Of a DNA stretch of 33,562 bases, positions 7,724 to 17,232 are shown piece by piece. Numbering within the stretch: the stretch's first letter is position 1; each line of letters starts with the position of its first letter. The position numbers and the translations under genes were made by a program. Under the pieces are notes generated by a model that saw only the letters and a program-made list of their open reading frames with translations, had not been told where the DNA came from and ran no database searches. The stretch is taken from contig NZ_JACJRJ010000060.1 in NCBI RefSeq assembly GCF_014697195.1, positions 1 to 33,562 on the forward strand, in the 5' to 3' direction. The DNA comes from Cylindrospermum sp. FACHB-282. GTDB lineage: Bacteria; Cyanobacteriota; Cyanobacteriia; Cyanobacteriales; Nostocaceae.

Positions 7724-8863
7724 ATGGTTCTCAATTTTCGCTTTGCGATAGTCAGTGACTTACACATTGCGCTTCCCCACACAATTTGGGATCATCCCAA
7801 CAGGTTTCATTTGGTGGAAGTCAGTATCCCAGCTTTTGAAAGTGCATTAGAACATTTAACACAACTTGATTTAGATTTCCTCTTGCTCCCTGGTGATTTA
7901 ACCCAGCATGGGGAACCAGAAAACCACGCCTGGTTGCAATCACGGTTATCCCAACTACCTTTTCCTGTTTATGTTGTTCCTGGTAATCATGATGTACCTG
8001 TGTTGATGGCAAATGAGCAATCAATTGCTTTTGCCGATTTTCCTCACTATTATCGCAAGTTTGGTTATGAAAAGAGAGAGCAACTGTACTACAATTGTCA
8101 GCTACTGCCGGGAGTTCGGTTAATTGGTCTAAATTCTAACTCGTTTAATGACCAAGGTGAACAGGTGGGGCGTTTGGATGACAAACAACTCAGGTGGTTA
8201 GAAGCAGAACTGGCGGCGACTGGTGATGAATTAGTCTTAGTGATGATACATCACAATGTGATCGAGCATTTGCCCAATCAATCCCGCCATCCAATGGCAA
8301 ATCGCTATATGTTGGAAAATGCACCAGAACTGTTGCAGTTATTACAACAATACAGAGTCCAACTAGTGTTTACAGGGCATTTGCACGTCCAGGATGTGGC
8401 TTGCTCACAGGGAATATATGATATTACTACGGGTTCCTTAGTCAGTTATCCTCACCCTTATCGGGTGCTTGAGTTTCGCCGGGATAACGACGGCAGGGAA
8501 TGGTTAGAAATTTTATCTCACAGGGTGGAATCAGTGCCTGATTTTCCTAACTTGCAGCAGTCATCGCGGCAATGGATGGGCGATCGCTCTTTCCCCTTTC
8601 TGATCAAGCTGTTGACTTTACCTCCCCTCAGCCTACCATTAACCCAGGCAAAAGAACTAGCTCCTGGTTTGCGAGACTTTTGGGCAACTATTGCCAATGG
8701 AGATGCTGTGTTGGACTACCCCCATTTCCCCCTAGAAGTGCGTCGCCACATTCAGGCATATGGTGCGTTGGCCCAGCCCAACCCCGGCATTGCCAGTAAT
8801 GACAGTGCTAACTTGATTGATAACAATAGCACCCTCCTGCTCAAGAATAGTGCTGAGTTTTAA
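7724..8863 (+). CDS. Calcineurin-like metallophosphoesterase
   Basis: This is a 379-aa hydrolase of the binuclear metallophosphoesterase fold. Motifs in order are SDLH (D12, H14), LLPGDLTQHG, VPGNHD (about residues 87-92), MIHHNV and FTGHLHVQD, which together provide the metal ligands. This set is like the Icc/CpdA (cyclic nucleotide phosphodiesterase) branch, but substrate cannot be read from sequence. After the catalytic core (about 1-265) there is a roughly 110-residue C-terminal extension without a domain I recognise, so the protein is longer than the typical CpdA length of about 275 aa. There is no signal peptide, so it is cytoplasmic. It is divergent from trmB and convergent with the FIST gene, whose stop is 24 bases away, so it is probably monocistronic. 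Confidence 0.88.
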   Translation: MVLNFRFAIVSDLHIALPHTIWDHPNRFHLVEVSIPAFESALEHLTQLDLDFLLLPGDLTQHGEPENHAWLQSRLSQLPFPVYVVPGNHDVPVLMANEQSIAFADFPHYYRKFGYEKREQLYYNCQLLPGVRLIGLNSNSFNDQGEQVGRLDDKQLRWLEAELAATGDELVLVMIHHNVIEHLPNQSRHPMANRYMLENAPELLQLLQQYRVQLVFTGHLHVQDVACSQGIYDITTGSLVSYPHPYRVLEFRRDNDGREWLEILSHRVESVPDFPNLQQSSRQWMGDRSFPFLIKLLTLPPLSLPLTQAKELAPGLRDFWATIANGDAVLDYPHFPLEVRRHIQAYGALAQPNPGIASNDSANLIDNNSTLLLKNSAEF

Positions 8864-8867
8864 GTCT

Positions 8868-8899
8868 GTAACTCAGCACTCGGCACTCATGACTCATTT
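8868..8899 (+). repeat. Heptanucleotide-type repeat between convergent genes
   Basis: Successive ACTCAGC, ACTCGGC, ACTCATG and ACTCATT units run through the short gap between the phosphoesterase and FIST genes and slightly into the FIST 3' end. Confidence 0.6.
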
Positions 8900-10122
8900 T
8901 GGCGGCAAATACCAAACACCGAAGTATAACCGTGGAGGAAGGTATTACCACTGACTGGCCCGATTTCGCCGCTACAGAAAAAGCCGCCTACGGGGATATG
9001 ATCGAGATAGCGTTTAAATAGCTCAGAATCAAAATTTGGTTTGCCGTAGAGTCTTTCACCGCGTCCCAGACAGGTAAACATCAAGGCAGCAACCGCAGAG
9101 GGATCAGAGCTATGTAAGTTTTGATACCTTTGTAGGAGTAATTCCAGGTCTTCAGCAGAGGCTTGGGCATCCCGCAGGTGAAATTGCAGCCGTTGACCTG
9201 GACGGACGCGATCGCCAATGGCGATCGCCCCTGCTGATGGGTCTACTCCGAGTATGCTGCGAATTAAAAAATCTCCCTGCTGCAAACAAGGCTTAAATCC
9301 ATCCATCGCTACACCAACAAACAGAGAGTGCTGTGCCAGCATCCGTTCTTGTTCGCTGAGACTACCAATCAAATCTCTTAACACCACCAAAGGTACTTTC
9401 TCATCCAACTCTAGGATGATGTTGCGCTCGGCTTTTGTCACTTGCAATGGCTCGCCAATTGGTCTACATCCTTGTGCCACAATTGTTTCCACAACAATAT
9501 TGCCACTCAAAGCTATACCCACCGTTCCCTCGCGATATAGGTGTTGGCCCAGCCCAGAGCAAGTATCGTTACAAAATAGGGCAATCCGACCACCCATACC
9601 ACCACCACTAGCTTGTCCACCCACAATCACCGATCCAGGATAAGCAAAATCTAGTCCCTGCAATAAATCTTTGATTCCTGAGGAAAAAGAACTAGACAGT
9701 AAAATAAACTGGGGTGCCGGTGATGGTGGTACACCGATTAAATCAATCCAAGTATCTGGTGGACTATCCAAGTCAGGTAATTCTTCCGTCACAACGTGAA
9801 ATACTTGAACATTCACCCCTGGCAGATGAGCCAAAGTCAGGCTGATAGATGGCTCTGCTTCTAGTTCTTGAGTTTGTCCCGATTTTGTCGTACCAATGAC
9901 GCCACCACCACTACAACCAATTAGTACAGGGACTGAAAGTTTTTCAGCCAGCAAAGGTAAAAGTCGGGAATACTCACTCGTAAAAGCAGATGAAATGAAT
10001 ACCAGCCCTATATCCGCAGGTGCTGTTAAACATGAGACAGCTTGTTGTACCACATCTGCAACAGCTGCTTCTAAAGAATGATGGGTTGACAGGGCGTTTG
10101 CCCACTGCATTTGGTCTGCCAT
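8887..10122 (-). CDS. FIST-domain (FIST_N + FIST_C) sensory protein
   Basis: This 411-aa protein has the two-part FIST architecture. FIST_N (about 30-225) has the GLVFISSAFTSEY start, IGCSGGGVIG (compare the family CSTAG-like block) and GGQASGGG. FIST_C (about 230-395) ends with FLHGYTSVFGIC. FIST domains are proposed small-ligand (possibly amino acid) sensors, often fused to signalling outputs. Here there is no kinase, cyclase or methyl-acceptor output on the same chain, so it must act through a partner. There is no signal peptide or membrane helix. It is convergent with the phosphoesterase, with a 23-base gap. The start ATG at 10122 has only a distant GGAG; an internal Met four codons later is an alternative. 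Domain call is confident, role unknown. Confidence 0.88.
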   Translation of the reverse strand: MADQMQWANALSTHHSLEAAVADVVQQAVSCLTAPADIGLVFISSAFTSEYSRLLPLLAEKLSVPVLIGCSGGGVIGTTKSGQTQELEAEPSISLTLAHLPGVNVQVFHVVTEELPDLDSPPDTWIDLIGVPPSPAPQFILLSSSFSSGIKDLLQGLDFAYPGSVIVGGQASGGGMGGRIALFCNDTCSGLGQHLYREGTVGIALSGNIVVETIVAQGCRPIGEPLQVTKAERNIILELDEKVPLVVLRDLIGSLSEQERMLAQHSLFVGVAMDGFKPCLQQGDFLIRSILGVDPSAGAIAIGDRVRPGQRLQFHLRDAQASAEDLELLLQRYQNLHSSDPSAVAALMFTCLGRGERLYGKPNFDSELFKRYLDHIPVGGFFCSGEIGPVSGNTFLHGYTSVFGICRQNES

Positions 10123-10844
10123 GAGTTCTCGGTTCTTTCTCCTATTAGGCTAGTAGTTATTAGACCTGGTAGTACTTGATGAGTGCGTATCCAGCCAATA
10201 AATGGCAACTTATGGCGCAAACCGGCTCATTGATTCTTTAGAAGGCAGCTAAAGCTGCTAGACCCTACTTGTCCCTAGACTTTCAGCAATCAAGGCGATG
10301 TCAATTGCCCCCAGCCACAGCCCTAAAAATGATCCTAGTGGCTGGGAATTTTTATTTTTTTGCTCCATAAAACCTATACAATGCTGAACATTGCTATCGT
10401 GCACCTCTAGCTGGTTCCTTATGCACTTTGCTTGTGAGTCCATCGAAAGAGCCTGTAGGCATACACTCTTTTTTCCCTGAAGGGTAACGATCATTTAACT
10501 CAGGCGTCCCATCACTAGGAGTCTTACCAATACTTTTGGGTCATTGCTACTTCTTTAAGTTTATCAGCAAACGTGACCAAACAAAGTCCGACATATCTTG
10601 CTGGGTTTCCAAATGAACCACGAGGACTTATGATTATTTCTCTGTAGTACCGACGCCACAAAATCTTAAAATAAAAAGGTGAATGCAGTATAGTTCAGGC
10701 GCTTTGTTGTAATAGTTATGGATTATCAGCCTCACACACAAACTTATCAGCTAAGTGGTTAAAATGGTAAGCAATCAAGTTAAAAGCTTACATTTCTGAA
10801 GTTTTTCTATACTGGTATTGACAACACACAACGAGACTAAACCA
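10123..10844. other. 722-base gene-free region between FIST and cp12
   Basis: It contains a small perfect hairpin (GCAGCT/AGCTGC, about 10244-10257) and a strong + strand intrinsic terminator (10310-10361) with no + strand gene upstream of it. The right part presumably holds the cp12 promoter. A 78-codon minus-strand frame (10258-10494) runs through the terminator and looks spurious. Confidence 0.55.
10310..10361 (+). terminator. Strong orphan rho-independent terminator
   Basis: CCCAGCCAC (10310-10318) pairs perfectly with GTGGCTGGG (10338-10346). It is followed by AATTTTTATTTTTTT. The T-run is on the + strand only, so it ends a rightward transcript, yet no + strand coding gene precedes it (FIST is on the other strand). 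This suggests a small RNA from about 10150-10250 to 10361. Confidence 0.75.
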
Positions 10845-11090
10845 ATGACCAACATCCAAGAAAAAGCAAACAACGACATCCAAGAAAAAATTCAAGACGA
10901 AGTGGAACAAGCGCGTACTGTCTGTGATATTACAGGTAGCAACTCAGCCGAGTGTGCTGCGGCTTGGGATGCAGTCGAAGAACTGCAAGCTGAAGCCTCC
11001 CACCAGCGTCAGAGCAAGCAAAAAAACTCTTTAGAACAATACTGTGATGACAACCCCGATGCAATTGAGTGCCGAGTTTACGATGACTAA
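10845..11090 (+). CDS. cp12: Calvin-cycle regulator CP12
   Basis: This 81-aa, intrinsically disordered, redox-controlled protein joins GAPDH and phosphoribulokinase into an inactive complex in the dark. Both Cys pairs are present: the N-terminal pair in CDITGSNSAEC and the C-terminal pair in YCDDNPDAIEC. The core AWDAVEELQAEASH and the C-terminal YDD, which docks in GAPDH, are also present. The start is taken as ATG at 10845 (MTNIQEKANND), because CP12s begin in this way. An in-frame TTG at 10818 would add 9 residues but has no support. Only a weak GAG lies upstream of the ATG. It is monocistronic, with long gaps on both sides. Confidence 0.95.
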   Translation: MTNIQEKANNDIQEKIQDEVEQARTVCDITGSNSAECAAAWDAVEELQAEASHQRQSKQKNSLEQYCDDNPDAIECRVYDD

Positions 11091-11500
11091 ATTGTGAGTT
11101 AGTAAAAATTATTTTCGTCCAGTGAGCAAGTAACCAGAATCTTTTGACTGAATATCTTCCACTTTCACGTCACTGCCGCATAAATCTCACTTCCCCCTTG
11201 GATCATCTCTGGGGTTTGTGAAAGTCAGCGGGTTACTTCTGAGGTATTTTCCCCTCAGCAAGAACCTCTAGACCTCCAAAAAATTGGGGTTTGTCTGGGT
11301 ATGGCAAAGCTATAGCGGCTGGGGGATTCTCAATTTCTCCCAAACATCGCTAGAGGTAGGTGCAAAATATCAGTAGCGGATTTTTGAGTTGCTTGCTTTT
11401 TTACCAACAAGAAAGAAGGCAACTATTTCTTCACTAGTTTCTAATTTGATTAAACTGTTGATAAACAGATAAGTTTTTTATTTATTGTCTAACAAGTATT
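11091..11500. other. 410-base gene-free region
   Basis: No credible ORF. A short hairpin CTGAGG (11239-11244)/CCTCAG (11253-11258) is present without a T-run. The sequence just before 11501 is AT-rich and may hold the promoter for the DUF3177 gene. Nothing else was recognised. Confidence 0.5.
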
Positions 11501-12094
11501 ATGGAACAGCCTTGGTTTCGGCCTTTTGTCTGGATTGACTACCGACTGGCAATATTATTTACAGTAATTATTCCCCTAATTCTGCTGATTTGGGCGTTTG
11601 TACAAAAAGTAGATAGTATACAGCGCTTGTTAACGATTTACTGGCGAGTCTCAAGTTTGTTGGCAATCACAATTTATTTGATGATTGGGGGTTTTGGGGT
11701 AAGTTTTATTTCCGGGTTGATGGCTCGTATCTTGATCCCTGTTTCCCTGTGGTTTTGGGTGGATTTAAATGATGAAATTGAGTATCAATCTAGTGGGCTT
11801 TTGAAACTGGCTTTCACCTCTTGGCGCTGGGCTATAACTGTTTATTGTATTTTGGGCACAATAGCATTTGCACCTTTTTTAGGTTGTGCTTTTTCTGCAA
11901 ATGCATTCAAAACTCCCGATTGTCAAGTCTGGTTGCAAGCGCCGTTAATGTTTAAAGAATATTTTCATGCCAATAGCAAGCCTGCTTTTCTGGGCTTTCT
12001 TGCCATAATTAGCTTAGTTATTTATGTGGTTTACTTAAGTTACTTTATTTTGATCAAGCTAGGGAAGCGAGGCCGCTCGGCATCACAACAATAA
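11501..12094 (+). CDS. DUF3177-family cyanobacterial membrane protein
   Basis: This 197-aa protein begins EQPWFRPFVWIDYRLA. It has about four or five transmembrane segments (about 16-33, 48-67, 70-86, 105-125, 160-183). The loop between the last two contains CAFSANAFKTPDCQ, with two Cys that could form a disulfide. The C-terminal tail is basic (KLGKRGRSASQQ) and so probably cytoplasmic. It matches the conserved cyanobacterial DUF3177 family, whose function is unknown. It is followed after 22 bases by the 99-aa gene and then cbiD, so it may be the first gene of that transcript. No Shine-Dalgarno is obvious before 11501. Confidence 0.75.
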   Translation: MEQPWFRPFVWIDYRLAILFTVIIPLILLIWAFVQKVDSIQRLLTIYWRVSSLLAITIYLMIGGFGVSFISGLMARILIPVSLWFWVDLNDEIEYQSSGLLKLAFTSWRWAITVYCILGTIAFAPFLGCAFSANAFKTPDCQVWLQAPLMFKEYFHANSKPAFLGFLAIISLVIYVVYLSYFILIKLGKRGRSASQQ

Positions 12095-12099
12095 CTCTC

Positions 12100-12433
12100 A
12101 ATTCAAAATTCAAAAAATGAATTTTATTGGCAAGCGCCTGGAACAATATACTGTTAAACGCCCTCAAGAAGTTCTACTGGTAACGATAGAAATTGACAAT
12201 TATGAGCAAGACAAAATTGCTATTTTTAAAGGCTTTTCTAGCTCTTTGATGCGCCCGACGGCATTTGATCCAGATGTACCAGTACTACCAGATGAGGCAA
12301 ATATTCTCAGCATTGATCGCATAGCGAGCCCTTACGATCCTGCATCACCCCGTTATATTCAACAAGGAATAACTTGGGAGGCTATGGAAGCTTTGCTCTT
12401 AGAGGTGGGCCTTTAATTTTTGAATTTTGAATT
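12100..12433. repeat. 17-bp inverted repeat exactly flanking the 99-aa gene
   Basis: AATTCAAAATTCAAAAA (12100-12116) ends one base before the A of the ATG at 12117. Its exact reverse complement (12417-12433) begins one base after the stop codon. The arms belong to the AT-rich TTTGAAT-type short repeats common in Nostocales. Confidence 0.8.
12117..12416 (+). CDS. Conserved 99-aa protein, function unknown
   Basis: This is a soluble 99-residue protein that I cannot name with confidence. It starts MNFIGKRLEQYTVKRPQEVLLVTIEID, a beta-rich pattern. Residues about 35-55 contain FKGFSSSLMRPTAFDPDVPVLP. The end is helical and acidic (GITWEAMEALLLEVGL). The FKGFSSSL...TAFDPDVPVLP style suggests a small conserved cyanobacterial domain. 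There are no membrane segment, signal peptide or Cys motifs. It lies between the DUF3177 gene (22-base gap) and cbiD (30-base gap) on the same strand, probably in one transcript. It has no Shine-Dalgarno; the leader is AT-rich repeat, the left arm of a perfect inverted repeat that exactly brackets the gene. Confidence 0.75.
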   Translation: MNFIGKRLEQYTVKRPQEVLLVTIEIDNYEQDKIAIFKGFSSSLMRPTAFDPDVPVLPDEANILSIDRIASPYDPASPRYIQQGITWEAMEALLLEVGL

Positions 12434-12446
12434 TTGAATTTTAATT

Positions 12447-13562
12447 ATGTCCCGTTCTGGATACACGCTACCTGTCTTTGCCTGTGCTGCTGCTGTTGCA
12501 GCTTTACATTGGTTACGCCATCACCAACCCCTAACAGTAGTATCGGTTGATTTGATAGAACCAGCCCAATTAGCAGAAATATCGATTGAACAGGTAGCGG
12601 GATTATCTGAAAATAAGGCTTTGGCAATTACCCGCAGTGATCCGGGTGATAATCTAGATTTAACTAGAAATACGCCAATTTGGGCGATGGTGGAATGGCG
12701 AGAGGGAGAGGGGGAGACAGTAATTATTCAAGGGGGGGAAGGAATTGGCAAACAACTCAATGGTGAGGGAGAAGCGGCGATTTATGCTTATGCTTACAGG
12801 TTGTTGCTAGAGAATTTACGCCAGATGTTAACATCGGGTGAAAAAATTACGGTGACCATTATTTTACCATTGGGGCGATCGCTTGCTGTTCGGACTTCAA
12901 ATGCTGCTTTTGGTGTGGTGGAAGGACTTTCGCTATTGGGAACAACGGGTATTTCTCAACCCTTGAGTACACCAGATCAGCTAACAGCTTTCCGCGCCGA
13001 GTTACAAGACAAAGCCAGTCGTTTTGAGAGTTTAGTCTTCTGTATTGGGGAAAATGGCTTAGATTTGGCGCGAAAACTAGGTATCAATGGGGAGCGGTTG
13101 GTAAAAACTGCTAACTGGCTAGGGCCAATGTTAGTAGAGGCGGATGTTCTGGGTGTTAAAGAAATTTTATTGTTTGGCTATCACGGAAAGCTGATGAAAC
13201 TAGCGGGGGGGATTTTTCACACTCATCACCACCTTGCTGATGGACGCCGGGAAATTCTGGCGGCGCACTGTGCTTTGGTTGGTTTAAGTTCTCCAGATAT
13301 CCAAGCTATTTTTGCCAGTCCCACCGCTGAAGCGGCACTAAAATATCTGCGATCGCTAGATGCCTCAACTGGTAGTGATTGGGTAAATCTAGTTTATGGT
13401 GCGATCGCCGCAGCCATTGATTCCCGTTCTCAAGAATACATCCATTGCCATAGTGATCGGGGCGCAGCAGCAACAGTCTGTGGTTCTGTTCTCTTTGATC
13501 GCGATCGCCAAATTATCATCAAGAGTAAAACTGGTTGGATGTTAACGGGAAAATTATGTTAA
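12447..13562 (+). CDS. cbiD: Cobalt-precorrin-5B (C1)-methyltransferase CbiD
   Basis: This 371-aa enzyme acts in the anaerobic-type corrin ring pathway to cobalamin. It methylates C1 of cobalt-precorrin-5B using S-adenosylmethionine. Family blocks visible are the N-terminal SGYTLPVFACAAAVAAL, ITRSDPGDNLDLTRN, and the glycine-rich VVEGLSLLGTTGISQPLS. Next come FCIGENGLDLARKLG and the His-rich GGIFHTHHHLADGRREILA, then the C-terminal CDRG-like HSDRGAAATVCGSVLFDRD. Length is normal. The 30-base leader consists of TTTGAAT-type repeats with no Shine-Dalgarno. It follows the DUF3177 and 99-aa genes and precedes guaA by 228 bases. No cobalamin riboswitch was recognised upstream, so regulation by B12 is not supported by sequence. 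Confidence 0.93.
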   Translation: MSRSGYTLPVFACAAAVAALHWLRHHQPLTVVSVDLIEPAQLAEISIEQVAGLSENKALAITRSDPGDNLDLTRNTPIWAMVEWREGEGETVIIQGGEGIGKQLNGEGEAAIYAYAYRLLLENLRQMLTSGEKITVTIILPLGRSLAVRTSNAAFGVVEGLSLLGTTGISQPLSTPDQLTAFRAELQDKASRFESLVFCIGENGLDLARKLGINGERLVKTANWLGPMLVEADVLGVKEILLFGYHGKLMKLAGGIFHTHHHLADGRREILAAHCALVGLSSPDIQAIFASPTAEAALKYLRSLDASTGSDWVNLVYGAIAAAIDSRSQEYIHCHSDRGAAATVCGSVLFDRDRQIIIKSKTGWMLTGKLC

Positions 13563-13790
13563 TTTATTATGAATTATCATAAATAAACCAAATAAAGATT
13601 TTTTTTTCAGTAGTTACTCTAGGTTAAGCTTATTTTTTAATACCATGCCAGATACATCGGCAAAGCAAACGCACACAACCTCGCGTTTGTAGATTCTCTA
13701 CTTACCATTACAAATCTGACCAGGCAGAGAAATGGTAACTATTTAGGCTACAGAGCCACGATTTATTCTCACAGACATCCTTTCGCCATC

Positions 13791-15413
<1,623 letters not shown>

Positions 15414-15415
15414 AT

Positions 15416-15442
15416 TCGTACTCAGTCTTGAGTACTGAGTAA
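15416..15442. terminator. Hairpin between convergent guaA and CDF transporter genes
   Basis: ACTCAGT and ACTGAGT form a 7-bp inverted repeat around CTTGAGT, just after the guaA stop. No T-run follows. It is built from the same GACTCA-type short repeat seen elsewhere in the window, and may act as a bidirectional terminator. Confidence 0.35.
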
Positions 15443-15483
15443 TGTAGTTGGGAAATTTGTGTCTATTACCTCGCAAAAACAGT

Positions 15484-16389
15484 TTAATTTGCTTCAGACT
15501 CAAAGGTAATTTGCTCAGATTTGTATGCCGGTGGTTCAACGTGAATTAAAACCCTAACAGGATTGAAGCGTTCTTCTAACCGGCTTTCAACTTTTTCGGT
15601 GATGTGGTGGGCAGTTTCTACATCTGGTGCATCTACTATTAAATGCATTTCTATAAATACTTGGCGACCCAGAAGACCGCGAGAGGCGATGTCATGACAG
15701 TTAATCACCCCTGGGACAGAAACAGCGATCGCATGAATCGCTTCTGGTGCGATCGCCATTTGATCGACAAGCCAAGGCAAATTCTCTTTTAAAACTGACC
15801 AACCACTCCAAAAAACCAACAAAGCCACAGGAAAAGCTAACGCCACATCCAACCATTGAAAATCTAGCCACCAAATACCAATCAAACCACCAATTACACC
15901 AATAGTCACCCAAACATCACTCATGGTGTGTGTGGCGTCAGCAATCAAAATTGGGCTACCTACCCGCCTACCTACAGCACGTTCATAAAACGTTACAAAA
16001 ATATTCACCCCCAGTACAATTAGCAATAACCACAATTCAGGCGCTGATATTTTCACGGGTTCACCACCTTTAATAATTTTCTCCACCGCACCTTGCAGAA
16101 TTTCAAAGCAGGCTATTCCTAAAAAAGCGGAAATTCCCAAAGCACCCACAGCTTCAAATTTATTGTGTCCATAGGGATGTTCGCGATCAGGGTGTGGTGA
16201 AGACAACCTACTAGCAATCAATCCTAAAATATTGTTGGCGCTATCCGTCACACTATGCAAGGCGTCAGCTAGCAAGCTGAGAGAACCTGTTGAGTAACCC
16301 ACAAACGCTTTCAATCCCATTACAAACAGGTTTAGCACTAGGGTAATAATTAAAACCTTTCGCACTTCGGCGCGGTTATCGTAAATCAT
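15484..16389 (-). CDS. Cation diffusion facilitator (CDF) metal exporter
   Basis: This 301-aa protein has six predicted membrane helices and a cytoplasmic ferredoxin-like C-terminal domain (about 205-290). TM2 carries LLADALHSVTDSANN, giving H45-x3-D49. A second HxxxD lies in TM5 (ADATHTMSDVW). Together they form the tetrahedral transport site. An H/D pair in TM2 is the pattern usually linked to zinc-preferring CDFs, so Zn2+ export by proton exchange is the best guess, but specificity is inferred. The DREHPYGHNKFEA loop after TM2 is the family signature. The C-terminal domain contains HLIVDAPDVETAHHITEKVE. It is convergent with guaA and has no operon partner. Confidence 0.9.
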   Translation of the reverse strand: MIYDNRAEVRKVLIITLVLNLFVMGLKAFVGYSTGSLSLLADALHSVTDSANNILGLIASRLSSPHPDREHPYGHNKFEAVGALGISAFLGIACFEILQGAVEKIIKGGEPVKISAPELWLLLIVLGVNIFVTFYERAVGRRVGSPILIADATHTMSDVWVTIGVIGGLIGIWWLDFQWLDVALAFPVALLVFWSGWSVLKENLPWLVDQMAIAPEAIHAIAVSVPGVINCHDIASRGLLGRQVFIEMHLIVDAPDVETAHHITEKVESRLEERFNPVRVLIHVEPPAYKSEQITFESEAN

Positions 16390-16788
16390 AGAAGATTTTT
16401 AACATTAAGTTCTATGACTTCTACTGTAGAACTCAAAGTCCCAATCAACACAAATAAAATGTATCAAACTATTACACAAGCAGACCATTTCTTTGTGAAA
16501 ATGCGCCTATAAAATTGACACAAAACTACACTCGCTCTGGGGCAATTCATGAATTATAGGGGAATAAAGCGCAGCCTCACAGAGAATTGGATCAGACTTA
16601 AGTTTCTCTATAGTCTCTAGTTTTTATGACAATTGATGGAGATTATTTATAACTAACAGTAGCTATAAGCTTGATAAAGGTTAATAATTGCTTTGTTAGT
16701 AACAGCGTATTTTTAGCATTAATAAATCACTGGATATACTCTTCCGGTAACATAAGTAATTATCAAGAAGTTTTAATTAAGAAGCTCT
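16390..16788. other. 399-base gene-free divergent promoter region
   Basis: It separates the minus-strand CDF gene from the plus-strand 117-aa gene, so it should carry both promoters. Visible elements are a TTGACA hexamer (16515-16520) without a matching -10, a 12-bp palindrome AATTCATGAATT (16544-16555) and a TTCTAC-T-GTAGAA palindrome near 16420-16432. No ORF was found. Confidence 0.45.
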
Positions 16789-17142
16789 ATGTCCTCTACC
16801 CCTCTGACACTGAATCTAAGTGAAGGTTCTGTCTCTTTTAGCTTTTCACCTCAAGCAGCAAGGGAATTAAAAGCAGCTACAGATCAATTGATGGAGCGCC
16901 TGAAAGCTGTGGCCGCTAAACCCACACCAGGAGGCGGTAAAGTCACTCCCCAACCTCCTTTGGAATATCGTTATACTGGTGAGGTTTTTTTAGAAGTTTT
17001 CTGCAATCCAAATATCTGGCCCACCCCTTTTGCGGCAAAAGTTCTGCTGACTGTCCGCAATGTCGGTATCCGTTTAACTACAGAAGCTGAACTTACCCGC
17101 GTGATTGATGACATTAACCAGTACCTAGATCAAGTTGGTTAA
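16789..17142 (+). CDS. Conserved 117-aa protein, function unknown
   Basis: This small soluble protein is not recognised as a named family. The N-terminus (about 5-45) alternates beta and helix (LTLNLSEGSVSFSFSP, then a helix AARELKAATDQLMERLKAV). A Pro/Gly-rich linker follows (AKPTPGGGKVTPQPP), then a beta-rich region (LEYRYTGEVFLEVFC, KVLLTVRNVGIRLTT) and a final helix (ELTRVIDDINQYLDQ). The two-part layout, coil plus small alpha/beta domain, suggests a protein-protein adaptor, but this is speculation. The ATG at 16789 lacks a strong Shine-Dalgarno. Upstream is a 399-base gap, and downstream is a terminator belonging to the opposite strand. It is a single-gene unit. Coding status is supported by regular codon use and length. 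Confidence 0.7.
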   Translation: MSSTPLTLNLSEGSVSFSFSPQAARELKAATDQLMERLKAVAAKPTPGGGKVTPQPPLEYRYTGEVFLEVFCNPNIWPTPFAAKVLLTVRNVGIRLTTEAELTRVIDDINQYLDQVG

Positions 17143-17187
17143 GTTATTCCCACTGAGGGAAGAGCAAATTTTTTAGAGTCAGGCTAC

Positions 17188-17232
17188 AAAAAAATTACCG
17201 GAGCAGTTTAGGCTGGGTAACTGCCCCGGTAA
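17188..17232 (-). terminator. Rho-independent terminator of a leftward transcript
   Basis: On the minus strand a stem of TTACCGG plus GCAG (17195-17232, one bulge) is followed directly by a run of seven T. It lies about 250 bases downstream of the DUF4327 stop. It therefore ends either a long 3' UTR or a separate small RNA in 17188-17480. Confidence 0.75.

Noticed and set aside
10258-10494. 78-codon minus-strand frame in the FIST-cp12 gap
   Set aside because: The frame runs through a strong terminator palindrome, has odd composition and shows no family resemblance or ribosome-binding site.
10818-10844. N-terminal extension of CP12 from a TTG
   Set aside because: CP12 proteins begin at the MTNIQEK-type Met (ATG 10845), and the TTG has no Shine-Dalgarno.
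12434-12446. Cobalamin riboswitch for cbiD
   Set aside because: Only 30 bases of AT-rich repeat separate cbiD from the gene before it; no B12-box was seen.
13691-13703. GTAGATTCTCTAC before guaA as an NtcA site
   Set aside because: The spacing is seven, not eight, bases; it is a short palindrome only.
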